Shown here: positions 47,626-58,568 of the stretch, piece after piece
How the letters are laid out: every line of letters starts with the position of its first letter
Numbering within the stretch: position 1 is the first letter of the stretch
Assembly (NCBI GenBank): GCA_037102815.1
Contig: BTPP01000003.1
Span: forward strand, 2,542,001 to 2,606,000
Reading direction: 5' to 3'
DNA length: 64,000 bases
Origin: Neurospora intermedia
Lineage: Eukaryota > Ascomycota > Sordariomycetes > Sordariales > Sordariaceae
Position numbers and translations under genes: made by a program
The notes under the pieces: generated by a model
The model's input: the letters and a program-made list of their open reading frames with translations, nothing else
The model's database searches: none
Told to the model about the DNA's origin: nothing

Positions 47626-48380
47626 ATGGGCCGCGAAGAACAAATTGAAGAAAGGGAAGTCCTCGACTCCATCTTTCCGGATGAGATCCAAGGTTCGATT
47701 GTTCGCCCACATCGGTTGCCGTTCAGGCATGGGCCTGTCCTAACCCAAGCTCGACTCGTCTAGATATCTCCGATACCGAATACCGAATTACTATCACGCT
47801 GGACATTCCTGATGATGATGCCGAAGAAACACCAAGCATGGTACTTACCGTACGGTACCCCGAAGACTATCCCGACAAGCCACCTTTCCTTGAGCTTGCG
47901 TCCGCCCCAAATGCGCCGCCCCATCAGTACATAAACATTGCCGACGATCGGTTCCAGCTGCTCGAAGGTATCCAAGAGACAATTGAAGAGAATTTGGGGA
48001 TGGCCATGATCTTTACTGTTGTGTCGGCGTTGAAGGATGCTGCGGAGCAACTGGCAGTAGAGCGGAGGGACGCTGCTATCAAGGCGCAAGAGGAGGCCGC
48101 CCTTGCCGCGGAGCGCGAAGAGAACAAGAAGTTCCAGGGCACTCCCGTCAATCGCGAAACCTTTTTGAAGTGGAGGGAGAGCTTCTTGCAGGAACTGGAA
48201 GATCAGAGAATCAAGGAGGAAGAGGAAAAGGCGGCCGAGATGAAGAAAGCAAGGATAAAGGAGCCTGTCAAGCTCACGGGTAAACAACTCTGGGAGAGGG
48301 GCTTGGCTGGGAAGGGTGATGAGGACCTGGAAGGCGATGATGACGTCCCCGTGGAAGAGGTCCAGAAACTCACGGTTTAG
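47626..48380 (+). CDS. gir2: RWD-domain protein GIR2 / RWDD1
   Basis: Two exons: 47626-47692 and 47764-48380, with intron GTTCGA...TCTAG. The product is 227 residues. The RWD domain occupies about residues 5-115 and carries the family marks E-E-R-E-V-L-D-S-I-F-P-D-E, Y-P-E-D-Y-P-D-K-P-P near 55, and a helical end. A long charged coiled coil follows (R-R-D-A-A-I-K-A-Q-E-E-A-A...E-E-E-E-K-A-A-E-M-K-K). The C-terminal Gir2/DFRP-binding segment, L-T-G-K-Q-L-W-E-R-G-L, precedes an acidic tail. Gir2 binds Gcn1 and the GTPase Rbg2 and tunes translational stress signalling on ribosomes. The 5' exon is tiny, so the RWD start is missed without splicing. Confidence 0.93.
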
Positions 48381-48625
48381 GACCGTTAGACAAATCGTAA
48401 GCCCTCTATCACGTTCGCCAAAATTATCTAATTCTTGGCTGTAGGCTTTATTTCGCTCTAAGTATACACGTTACCTAACCCATGTGAAAACCAATCCTGA
48501 ACATTACTTTTTTTCCCCTCTTAACCAGACTCCAGGATATGCCATAACAAGTTTGCATGAAAAAGACACCTCAGCTTAAGGTGGTATGGCTAGAAGACAA
48601 ACGAGACGAAGCCAGTTGGGGCTGT

Positions 48626-49786
48626 TTAACTCATCTCCTCATCTTCATCTTCCTCAACGTCTGTATCTTCCCAAACCTCATCTTCCTCAGCGCCAACGAC
48701 ACCAAGTTCACCCCTAATGGAGTCCAGCAATTCTTGTGCGTGTGCTCCGAGCCTTTCATCTTCGTACTCGATGGCCGCGTATGTCCGGAGGCATTGGGCA
48801 AGGTACTTGCGCGACAAGCGCCAGATATCTTGCCATGTCTCACCTTCGGGAGCTTGCAGTTCTCCGCTCTTGATTTTCTCGCCCAGAAGATATCTGCCGT
48901 AGCCACTTAGATACCAGACCTCCACAGCTTGGTCATCTTCAATGATCAAGCGCTCTGCTACGTCTATCGCCTTCTCCTCCATTCCAACCTCAATCAGCAG
49001 TCGGACCAAGCTCACCCGAGTAGGAAACTGTGGCACGTTGGGATCCTCGGGCTCAAGGAGTTCCCACAGTGCCATGCTCCGCCTCAAAGCCTCCTTGGCC
49101 TCGTCCACCCTTGTTTGGGAAATGCGAACATTGGCAACGGTTTGCCAGGTGTCGGCCAGCTCGGGTGCTAGCATTATGGCCTCGGTGATGAGAGCTTCGC
49201 ATCGCTGCTCGGCGTCCTCTTCCCAGCTCAGATCGGTCATGTAAACCTCTGCCACGGCGCAGAGAATTGCCGCAAGTCGTCTCTTCTTTTCGGTAATGAG
49301 AAGCTCTTGCTGTTCCTTCCCGTGGGGCCTCTTCTCAAGCTCGTCGCTTAGAGTCTGGATCTGGAGGCGCAAAGCAGAGGCACCGCGATCGTACCAGGAA
49401 ACGCTGTCTTGTCCGCCTTCTTCGCTGAGCTGCGCAAGCCACAGAAACTTTTCGGGGCCCCCAGCAACATCCTCGGGGAGTGTGCCGTCCTCATCTGTTT
49501 TGACTGCAGCAAAGAAGAACTCGCGGGCGGCTTCGATCTCGCCCAGCTCGACATAAATATGGCCCAAGAGGGAAAGAGCGGCGCCAGCGAGTTTTCCGTC
49601 TTCGCCAATTGCCTTGTAGGCAGATTTTGCCGTCTTTGCCGCATTCTCAATGTCGCCAACCTCGAGCATCGCACTCGCATTGTTGAGCAGTTCTCTGGCG
49701 TTCACGTTGGACGGTTGAGCGGCGCCTCTAGCGCGAGCCTTCGCCTTGTCCTTCTGGGATTTGTTTTTCGGCTTCGTGGGCGCCAT
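48626..49786 (-). CDS. acl4: Rpl4 assembly chaperone Acl4 (TPR protein)
   Basis: A single exon of 386 residues. After a Lys/Arg-rich start (M-A-P-T-K-P-K-N-K-S-Q-K-D-K), tetratricopeptide-type helical pairs run through most of the protein: A-S-A-M-L-E-V-G-D-I-E-N-A-A, A-A-L-S-L-L-G-H-I-Y-V-E-L-G-E-I-E-A-A, and L-S-G-Y-G-R-Y-L-L-G-E. The tail is acidic (E-E-D-E-V-W-E-D-T-D-V-E). Size and layout match Acl4 of yeast and Chaetomium, the dedicated chaperone that escorts ribosomal protein Rpl4 to nuclear pre-60S particles. The acidic end suits binding of a basic client. It is convergent with gir2, with 245 bp between stop codons. Confidence 0.9.
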   Translation of the reverse strand: MAPTKPKNKSQKDKAKARARGAAQPSNVNARELLNNASAMLEVGDIENAAKTAKSAYKAIGEDGKLAGAALSLLGHIYVELGEIEAAREFFFAAVKTDEDGTLPEDVAGGPEKFLWLAQLSEEGGQDSVSWYDRGASALRLQIQTLSDELEKRPHGKEQQELLITEKKRRLAAILCAVAEVYMTDLSWEEDAEQRCEALITEAIMLAPELADTWQTVANVRISQTRVDEAKEALRRSMALWELLEPEDPNVPQFPTRVSLVRLLIEVGMEEKAIDVAERLIIEDDQAVEVWYLSGYGRYLLGEKIKSGELQAPEGETWQDIWRLSRKYLAQCLRTYAAIEYEDERLGAHAQELLDSIRGELGVVGAEEDEVWEDTDVEEDEDEEMS

Positions 49787-51291
49787 GTTTTCTGAAGGAT
49801 CTAGTCGGTTCGAGGTAAAGAAGGAGTGGATGGAGGGTGAAATGGCGGTTTGTTGTTTACTACCAGCTTGCGGTCCTAGCGAAGTGACGGGATCATTGGC
49901 GTTAGGTTGTTTGGAACTGGAAATTTTGGGCTTATCGCAGTCCTCGATAAGAGAAATACCTACCCCACGATACTTACCGACGACTTACTATTACTTGTCG
50001 TCCCTGCAGGAACAGGATTTCTTACACTGTGTACTGGCCCGGAAGCGACAGAGTCCCCACAATCCACGGGCGATCTGGGGCATGGATGTCGTCCGCGTAC
50101 TGCGTAGACTGGTACCTACCCCATCCAATTAAAGTTACCCATCACACCAAGAACAGACCTCAATTCGCTCTGCGGGGGACGCTATTGAAGCCCCAAAAAC
50201 TTGCTTCACAGTCTCCTTTTGCGGAAGTAGTGTACACAGATCTCTTTTTTTTTTTTTTTTTTTTTTTTTTTCCTTCTCAAAACAAGTCCCTCCGCCACAC
50301 GTACTCTACACAATACAACCCAAGATATAGCATTTCACCCACAAAGCCCCCTTCTGGGCCAGCTGGCTTACGAAAAGGATTTGCCAACGGTATTTGAGTA
50401 CTTAAAAGATATAAACGTTCTTCTTTCTCGATCTTTCAGTTGAAGCGTACAGAAAGTTGATGTATTACTCAGGTTTAGGGAGACTTGCTGAACTAAATAT
50501 ATGAGATGAGAAATTTGGAACATGGATTGCCTCCCCCGCTCTACGCAACACACTACATATGTACGCAGTATGTACAGGCGATACACAGCACACTACTTGG
50601 AAAACTGTACTCCATGCTTAATTCCCCTGATAGTTTCCATTCAAGACCTCTGAATACCCTCATTTTGTTCCCTATCTAGGCAGGTATGCTGAACGGTTGA
50701 TCTACTGTACCTTGGCAACGTGCATAGGACGCCCTCGCACACCACAACAATATGACAACGAAGTTCTTACCCGACCTTGACGACGTTGCATTGGAAAACT
50801 CGATTGATTGGCTGCCCTTTCTCAGAATGAAAACATCATCTCTTTCGTGTTTCAGGATGGCAGCGCCATCACCAGCACCGTCATCTTAGGCAATGCGCCC
50901 CCGCACGCGATTGCGGATAGAAACCTCGGAGGCTTCATCAAGTGAGACCAACTTCTGTCTTCCATGCCAGCGGGCGGCCTAGTTCCTCTCCCGTCCAAGC
51001 CATCGTGAAGAGGTGCTGGCGGCATTGGAACGTCACTGGGAATTCCAACCGATTCCAACCACCTGGTGGTGTTTGTCCTAACCTCCTCTTGTTATCTGTC
51101 TGTTGCGTTTGCGTCTGTCTCTCCATCGTCATCACCAACCTCGTCGCCGCTCGTCTCTGCGCCTTCCAGGCACTATGAATGTGCTTTTAAGAGTTGCGAC
51201 TTGACCTCAGCCATTTTCATCTGCTCTTGAGAGGAGCTCACGGCCACATTAAGCACAATCCTTCGTTAGTGAAGCCAAACAGAATAGCACT
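49787..51291. other. divergent intergenic region
   Basis: 1.5 kb between the divergent acl4 and CFEM genes, with a T27 run at about 50245-50271. No supported gene. The last 200 bp are pyrimidine-rich, as in a leader. Confidence 0.5.
50245..50271. repeat. T27 homopolymer
   Basis: An uninterrupted run of about 27 T in non-coding DNA. Confidence 0.9.
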
Positions 51292-52095
51292 ATGATCCCA
51301 AACAGAATCGTTCGTTTTGCGCTCTTATGCGCCAGCTCGTCGATCCTTTATACAACGCCCGGGCGAGCATCTCCCACATCGTCATCATCCTCAACATCGC
51401 CGGCAGCATTTGCCTTCCCCTCCTGCGTCGAGAGCTGCGTCAACGTGTCCGGCTGTGGCACCGACAACCCGCAATGCATGTGCAAGTTCGCAGGCAAAGG
51501 CATCTTCCTCGAGCTGGCTCTGACCTGCATGTCCTACTACTGCGAAGCCGAACTCCGCCGTGCCGACGACACTTTGATCGATATCATGGAAGCTGGTTGC
51601 CAAGCCATCCGTCAACCGATACCTGAGGAGAAGCTGGAAATGGCTGAGGCATGGGCTAGCAGGCTGGTGAAGGACCTTCCCCCATTGCCAACAGTTGCGA
51701 CCACGACAGTGCATCACCCTTTGCCTACAACGGCGACTACGACGCATGTACCTTCACCAGCAACTACGAGAAAGCCGACGGTTGTACCAACTACACTAGA
51801 ATCGCCTTCATCAATAAGCACTTCTCCATCAGCCGCCACCGCCTCCGCGCCAGAAAGCACCAGCAGCATCAACACCGCCACCACGCTTCAACCCCAGACT
51901 TCCTCAACCAAACCAGCCAACGAAGCAGCTACGTCTGCTCCCGCACCAAAACCACGCCCAGATTCGAGTCCGTATGGGCCGTTTGTCGGGCCGGTCCCTA
52001 GTTCTGCCGTCATGGCCGTCATGGTTTCACTGCCCTTCTTGCATTGGGAATTGACACTTGTGTGTTTGGCTGTTGCTGGGTTTTTGTTTGCATAG
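51292..52095 (+). CDS. CFEM-domain GPI-anchored protein
   Basis: A single exon of 267 residues. A hydrophobic signal peptide (I-V-R-F-A-L-L-C-A-S-S-S-I-L) is followed by a short Ser-rich linker and a CFEM domain at about 43-107. The domain has all eight cysteines: C45, C49, C55, C62, C64, C79, C84 and C103. Asp58 in G-T-D-N precedes the C-x-C, where CFEM proteins place the haem-iron ligand. A long Ser/Thr/Pro-rich stalk (about 130-230) leads to a hydrophobic C-terminus (L-T-L-V-C-L-A-V-A-G-F-L-F-A) typical of GPI attachment. CFEM proteins act at the cell surface in haem acquisition, adhesion or host interaction; which of these applies cannot be read from the sequence. Confidence 0.93.
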   Translation: MIPNRIVRFALLCASSSILYTTPGRASPTSSSSSTSPAAFAFPSCVESCVNVSGCGTDNPQCMCKFAGKGIFLELALTCMSYYCEAELRRADDTLIDIMEAGCQAIRQPIPEEKLEMAEAWASRLVKDLPPLPTVATTTVHHPLPTTATTTHVPSPATTRKPTVVPTTLESPSSISTSPSAATASAPESTSSINTATTLQPQTSSTKPANEAATSAPAPKPRPDSSPYGPFVGPVPSSAVMAVMVSLPFLHWELTLVCLAVAGFLFA

Positions 52096-52705
52096 CTGGA
52101 GTTGTCCTGAGTGGACCGGGTCGATCTGGGAGAGAATGTAGACATAAGGAGAAAGGAGATATGAAGAGGGCGGGGTTCATGAGTTGATCAGTTACGAGAA
52201 AAGAGCAAAACCAGAAAGCAGGCTTTCTTGTATTTGTTACGGGGAAACACCATGAATATGGTGGAGAGAGGAGAGCAGAAAGGGCATTGGCGTGGCATTT
52301 GTGATACCCGGGGAAAAGAAAGAATCTGGGAATGGCAATTGTCCTAAAAGTTGTACATCAAACAGTTGACGGTGACAGAGTTTGGATACATTCAAACAAG
52401 TGTAAATCTAGAACTCCAAGACATCAGGTCACTTCTGATTTCTTCTTCTTTCTTCAAGCAGGGAAGCTGTAATTCGGAGACTCATGAAGATCAACAACTC
52501 GGTCCGAGCTTTTTGATCAGCATAAGGTCGCAACATCCCATCTCGTTCATGTATCAGATATACGTGAGGTAATCTACGAAGGTGGTGTGCACTAATGCAA
52601 CGTATTTTTGTTGCTATGAGAGATATAGAAACATCCAGTCAAGTCTACGATATCCTCCAAGTAAGCAATCACCGTACGATTACGAATTGGATTTTGCCTC
52701 GTAAT
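52096..52705. other. convergent 3' intergenic region
   Basis: 610 bp between convergent stop codons. Nothing else is recognisable. Confidence 0.6.
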
Positions 52706-55700
52706 TCACTCTTCAGAATCGACGTCACCTACATCTCCCCCGTCCTCTTTGTATGACAAAAAGCCCCTCAGAATATCACGAACTGAACAAACTCCGCTCG
52801 AGGTATCTCTCCCTCCAAGTGGTATATCCGTAGCAAGAAACCGCCTGGCAACAAGCTCCGCAGCTTTTAATGCCTCAAGATCCTCATGACTGGGACTCGC
52901 AAACACCGCCTCAATATCTTCGTCTCTTTCCAGCATGCCCAAAATATCTCCTGCTCTCTTCAACACATCATCCTCAATATGATTAATCGCCGCACACATT
53001 AGTCCCAGGCTGTGTTCAGCCCGTCCGTGAACGAGACGGTACAAATACGTGATATGCTCTTCCCTCTCTTCCGCCTCTGGGTTCAGTCGAACTTCCATGT
53101 GAGCATATGCAACACCTTCTTCAGGTTTTAGAAATCCTCTATTGAACACATCGTGAAAGTGTGTGCTCACGAGCATCCGGGGTCGATCCGCATCCAGCTC
53201 CAAGAAATGGTGCAGATAGGCCGTGAAGACCGCCGCACCGGCCTCCATTGTGGTACCTTTTCCAAACTCGTCCGCGAGTATGAGGCTTCGCCGGGTTGCG
53301 AAATTGATGGAGAAGGCTGCTTGTTTGAGATCGGTCATGAAAGCGCTTTCATCGTCCATGGCGGTTTCTCGGGTGGCAACCCGGGTGAGAATTCGATCAG
53401 TCACTCCAATTGTCGCACGCGTGACTGGCACGTAGCTTCCAATGTGTGCCAAATAGATGATTAGGGCAACCTGTTTCATGTAGATGCTCTTTCCGGAGTT
53501 ATTTGGGCCCGTCAAGACCAAGGCCGATGGCTCTTTGGGTTCGTCTCTGACACCTACAAAGTCAATTTCATTGCCATTCTCCGATGCGCAACCACCTCTA
53601 AGTATGCAGTCATTGGGGATAAAGGACGGTACGAGAAGCTCCTGAAGTGGGTGACGTCCGCCCTCGATGTCAATGATATTCTCGGATGTCATTTTTGGTG
53701 GAGCCCAATTGTACTTCTCTGCAGCGAAAGCCAACGCAAGCAGACTGTCGAGCTCCCCCAGTAGTTCCAAGGCGCGAATCAGTGCATCTTCATGCTCTGA
53801 AACAGCCCCCGCCAGCTCCACTATCACCTCGACTTCCTCATCTGGATCACTGTCAGATTTGAACCTTGAGAGTTGATTGATGTCTATAGGTGTCATGGAA
53901 ACTCACCGGCAATCTCCTCAGTTAAATCACCGTACATGTCGTCCAGTTCAACCATCGCCCTGTTCTTGTAGTAAGCCCGCTGTTCATCCTTCACCACCTG
54001 ATGCCACTCGTCGTCGGCAAGCCCCGTTCCATTGAAAGCACCTTCTCCAGTTTCAGGGTTTAGGGCCACTACAATGAGAAATCCAAGTCGGGGCACTATT
54101 GTACATTCCTGGACATATTGGACAGCCCATTTGGGGATTTGCGTCAGAATCTCTCGTTTGACATCGGAGAGAATTTGGTACACCTGAGTAAAGTCGTCCT
54201 TGAGCTCGTCTAATCTTTCACTGGCACCTGGTAGGATTTCTGTTCGGCCCGTATCTTGTGACAGTTCAAAGTCGATCGTGTTCACGATCATCTCACCGGC
54301 CTGTAGAATGCCCTGAGTGTTGATATCCTCTTGGAGCTGGTAAGACATCGCGTATGTCAGCAGACTATCCAACCATCCTCATTATGTGGCATCTGAAATT
54401 ACCTTTGCATAGATGCTTAGATCTTGGCCTCCCACAAGTGAGCGTATGTCCTCCCGTATTTGAGTGGTAAGCATTGTGAACCGTAAAAGCGCCCTCCAGT
54501 CGTTGATCCGAAGGGATAACTGTCCTCTTATTCGGTCAACACCACCTCTGACGTGGTGTAATACAGCCTTGATGTTCTTGACTTTTTTCAACTGCCTCCG
54601 TATGCTCTGTACAATATCACTGTTCTCAGGGCGGAGAAAGACGGCAATACTCCGCTGCCTTTCCTCGATCACGCCGATAGCAATGCTTGGTTGGAAGAGC
54701 ATTTGGCGAAGTTTTGATTTTCCTTGGACCGTACCTGCTAGAGCTTGGAGGAGCCCCGCAATCGAGAGGCTTTCTTTGACTTTGTTCTCGGAGCCGCCAA
54801 GGCACTGGAGTTGCGGGTTTGGGTGAAGCTCTGTTCGCAATATCTGTAGTGACAACAAGGCATCTGCGCTTATGAGCATTACATCTGAAGGCGAACCCAT
54901 GGTAATCGACTTGACTCTGAAAGATAGTGGTGCGTCGGCACCAGGAGCGAGATTTTCGGCGCTGCGACGACGCTCAAGGTCACTTAACACAGCACCAGCG
55001 CAACCAACTGACAGATGGCTATTGAGATTGACTGCCTTCTCTAAGCGCGTTAATCGCCTGTGGTTCGAAGAGCCAATGCAATGCACAGCGTCTTCGTCTT
55101 CTTCCCCTGGCGGTATCCCATACCCGGGCGATGAGTCATTGTAAAGCCCCAATAGCGCTTCTTTGCCTGCATCATAGTCAAAATCTGCACTGGCAAGATG
55201 ACGAAGGATATAGAGCCCTCGAAAATCGGTGGCATCGTCATCGTCAAGCCTTTGAGCATCCCGTTCGAGGAACTCGGTCAGTGTCTGGGGAGCTCTGTTC
55301 GGCACCATGATAGTTGTTGGCTGTGCTTGAAGTACAATAGTGGCCACTGTTTCGATTCCGCCCATGGAGACATCTTCTTCGATAATTAGAGTCTCGTCAA
55401 TGACCACGTAGTATGCGCATCCAATCTTTCCCTCTCTGTTCATGTCGACAGCCATAATGACTTCGTTCAGAGCGTCGGAAGTCTGCTCTCTGTGCCACTC
55501 CTCTTCTGCCTCATCGTAGCGAGAGAACGTAAGAGTCTGGGTAGGACGCTGAATAGTCGAGGATTTCGCGGTCAGCGGCGTGGCCGAAGAGAATCGACGG
55601 GAATCTCTATTCGATGCTCTTGGTAGAGTCGGCAGTTTTGGGGAGCTTTGCGGTTCACGTTGCAAGGGAGAGGAGGTAGATGGGAAAAGGGGTTCCACGG

Positions 55701-56139
55701 GTCTAGGAGATCTGAAATTCAGACCGGGCGGCGTAGACCGAAATGATGATGATGACGATGTCGATCGTCTCTCTGAGGCTGTGGAGCCAGTACATCTGGA
55801 GACTTGGGTACGAGGGCTTTGTGTTCGATGTTGTCTTTGGCGGGATGACGATGACGATGCATGTCGGGGAAGAGATTGCGATGACACCCGGGGCCGTGAA
55901 GTTCCCGAGGGTGTGGAAGATGGTAGAGCAGCACTTGAACGTCTTCCAAGGGCTAAAGAGGAGCCGCTTACACTTCTACGAGAGGAAGAAGTGACACTTT
56001 GTGGTTCCACAGAGGGTCGAGACGCACTCAAATGTGGACGAGGTGAGGCTGTTGAGGATGCTGCCAGGCTTGATGGAGTGAGCGCCGGCGAGGTAGAGCG
56101 GCCAGAAGAGTCGCTACTGATCTGAAGGGAGAAATCCAT
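52706..56139 (-). CDS. msh5: meiotic MutS homologue MSH5
   Basis: Three minus-strand exons: 56139-54403, 54336-53907 and 53841-52706, with introns GTAATT...CCAG (66 bp) and GTGAGT...CTGAC...CCAG (65 bp). The product is 1100 residues. A Ser/Arg-rich disordered extension of about 230 residues precedes the MutS core. The ATPase lies near the end: Walker A G-P-N-N-S-G-K-S at 834-841 (MSH5 form, not the G-P-N-M-S-G-K-S of MSH4), A-T-R-E-T-x4-E-S-A-F-M-T-D-L-K-Q, Walker B L-I-L-A-D-E at 909-914 and S-T-H-F-H-D-V-F. MSH4-MSH5 clamps Holliday junctions and protects crossovers in meiosis. For intron 2, the nearest AG gives a 23-bp intron; the acceptor after the CTGAC branch restores the family sequence G-D-L-T-E-E-I-A-D-E-E-V-E-V and was chosen. 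The N-terminal extension is longer than in yeast. Confidence 0.95.
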
Positions 56140-56703
56140 AATCAGGTTGCCCCCCGCTAGAGAAAAGGAGCTGGAAACGACGGGAGGAAATTAACAAAGA
56201 ACAGGATACCAGATGCTGGTTATAGCTGTTGGATAGGTAAAGATGAGCGCCGTCAGCACCTCTGAAACTAAGATACGAAGGGCACGGAGGAACTGTGTGT
56301 CGGTATGTGTGTGTCGGTGTCATTCCACCTTCTTCCGATGAAGAGAAACTTTAGTCGAGACGGAACGGCGGGGAGTCGACCAACGCCTCCATGGGTGTGT
56401 AAAGTCCAGTGTGTCATGTGCCAGCAAGGCCGCTCAAGGCAGGAACTATCCTCCCATCCTGGCCACAAGAGCAGCTTGGGAAGGAGCACCGAGAGTAGCT
56501 GTGGAGCGACAAATGATGCATCTGCCCCACCGTCACAACGAGGCCCAAATCAGGTACATGGTTCGCTAAAGCCCTTGTGAACAATATGCTCTTCAGTTTG
56601 AATCAATCACAACTTATCCGTGCATGTACCCCATGGCCTAGATTAATAGCATCAACTCAACATAGGTCGCGAGGCTCCGATTCAACCCCGTCTCGTGGAT
56701 TCT
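56140..56703. other. short intergenic region between tandem minus-strand genes
   Basis: 563 bp with the msh5 leader and the emc5 3' end. Nothing else is recognisable. Confidence 0.55.
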
Positions 56704-57257
56704 TCACTTCTTTCCGGTACCGCCGCCACCGTTCTTGATCCATTCAGCAAACTCTTTTCGCTGCCTGCGGATGTCGACAAAGCTGGGCCGGGATTCCAGA
56801 TAGGTGAAGGGGTTGCCCATGTAGTCCTTTTCCACCTCTCCATTGTTGCCCAAGAAGCCCTCCTCCCCTTCCCGCTCAATCTTGCCGGCCCAGACGCGCC
56901 ATTGAATCGGCCGCAGCGGGCGCGTTCCCAGGACCAGACCAAGCACAATAACTAGGGTTGCGGCAATGGTCTCGATGGCAATATCCACGGGAAGCGACGA
57001 TGCGACCGGAGTAGACGAGGTGAGTGTGCTCGTGGCCGCCGCCCTGAAGGATTGCAGTGCTGCGTGCTCTTGGGCCGAATAGCATCTGTATTGTACGCAC
57101 AGTCGTCAGATCCTAACCGGTCAAAGTAGAGTAGAGTAAAGTAGAGTATGCAGCAGGCGGGGGTCCGACGCGATGTTTTGGTGGGGGAGGAGAATGCTTA
57201 CGCGTGGGCGAGAAGAAGGCCGCCAAAGACGGTGATGGTGTTGGATATCCACGTCAT
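56704..57257 (-). CDS. emc5: ER membrane protein complex subunit 5 (MMGT family)
   Basis: Two minus-strand exons: 57257-57202 and 57085-56704, with intron GTAAGC...ACAG. The product is 145 residues. Helix 1 starts at residue 3 (W-I-S-N-T-I-T-V-F-G-G-L-L-L-A-H-A), followed by the conserved Y-S-A-Q-E-H-A. Helix 2 is I-A-I-E-T-I-A-A-T-L-V-I-V-L-G-L-V-L-G, followed by the hallmark L-R-P-I-Q-W-R-V-W-A-G-K-I-E-R-E. The soluble end has R-P-S-F-V-D-I-R-R-Q-R-K-E-F-A-E-W. EMC5 is a core subunit of the ER insertase that places weakly hydrophobic and C-terminal helices; the family is also called membrane magnesium transporter. The first 18 codons lie on a separate small exon. Confidence 0.95.
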
Positions 57258-58568
57258 GATTGACGTTGTTCGCTATATAATCGCAACGTAGGTGACGCCG
57301 GGAATCGGGACGTAACGAGAGGCGGGTTTCGTTGCAGGTTCTTCGGCGGAAGGGTGTCTGGAATGGAATGTAGCATAGATGATTGATGTCGACGTCAAGT
57401 GCTTGGATGTTTGACGTCCAAAGCTACAAGGTACCTACGTGCCCGTGTAACTGGCAGCATGGGAATGAGGGTATGTATGTCTTGGTGCATAACTGCCCAT
57501 CCAAAACAAGGATTAACCTGCAGCTAAACGGTAATATCGCAAAGTTATGCCTTTACAAAGCTTGGCCGAGGAAGCGGGGCCAAAGGGTAGCATCGCACGT
57601 CAGCCGGCGGTGCTACCCTAGGCTAGGGGGTGCCAATTGCGGCTCCATGAACTCGCAGGGCTTCAACTCCAAATCACCACCCTTGCTTGATCTTTAAGTG
57701 CACAACCACATGCCGAAAACGTCGTGGCCGCCGTGCTCGTCGTCGTCATCCACTTTCAACACGGAATCTCCCGCCTCGCACCATATCTCGCGCGTAGCAC
57801 CGCAGCCGTTTCTACTGCGTCATGGTCATCTGTTTACTCTATGATGGATTGACGGATCATGACTTGTGACTGATTTGGATGCAAGGCACGACGACGGCAG
57901 GACGGCTTACCCGGCAGCTCAACGGGAATATTTACACGCAAGCATGTCTGAGATACGCGCACGACATACAGTAGGTACATACCTTTGCCTGAATCTCGGT
58001 GGGTTTTGTCTACGTTCAGATGCGACCCAGTAGTACGGCGAAACCCTGATCGAGAGATGCCTGGCCATTCCGGTCCCGAGCTTACAGGCCTCAGAGCCTC
58101 AAAATATAATGGTGTGTTTGCGCCATGGAGTAAACTAAACATACAAGGCCTCAATCCAAGAGGGTGTGGTTGCGGTATCCAAGGTATCTTTCTCCATCCA
58201 TGATTCATCCAATGCCTGTTTCCCAACTCCAATACCCAATTCCAAAATTCTAATCCCAAATCCCGAACCCCGTCCTTGTGCCTGTTCCGTTTCCTGCACC
58301 CATGATTGTATTCCCTACCTTGATCCTGTCCTGTCCTCGTTCCGAACTCCGAATCTCAACAAAAGAGAGAAAGAGAGATAAAAGAAAGAGAGGGAGAAGA
58401 AGAAGAAGAAGAAGAAGAAGAAGAAAAAGAAGATATGGACTTGTTCGGCCTCCCTTAACCACACCATTGTGGCGATGCCTCGGTTTCCCAAGATAGCATC
58501 CTCATCTTGGAGAACATTAACTGACATGGGCCCATCCAGGTGGTTATTGTACCCGTGACAACGATCAT
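57258..58568. other. intergenic region without a supported gene
   Basis: 1.3 kb with the emc5 promoter at the left and the 3' side of the HMG gene at the right. A (GAA)n tract lies at about 58394-58430. No gene is supported. Confidence 0.5.
58394..58430. repeat. (GAA)n microsatellite
   Basis: A purine-only tract dominated by GAA/AGA triplets, in the presumed 3' region of the HMG gene. Confidence 0.8.

Noticed and set aside
53884-53906. 23-bp intron in msh5
   Set aside because: Too short for splicing; an acceptor further downstream with a proper branch point restores the family sequence.
55580-56125. 181-codon plus-strand open frame
   Set aside because: Antisense shadow of the Ser/Arg-rich N-terminus of MSH5.
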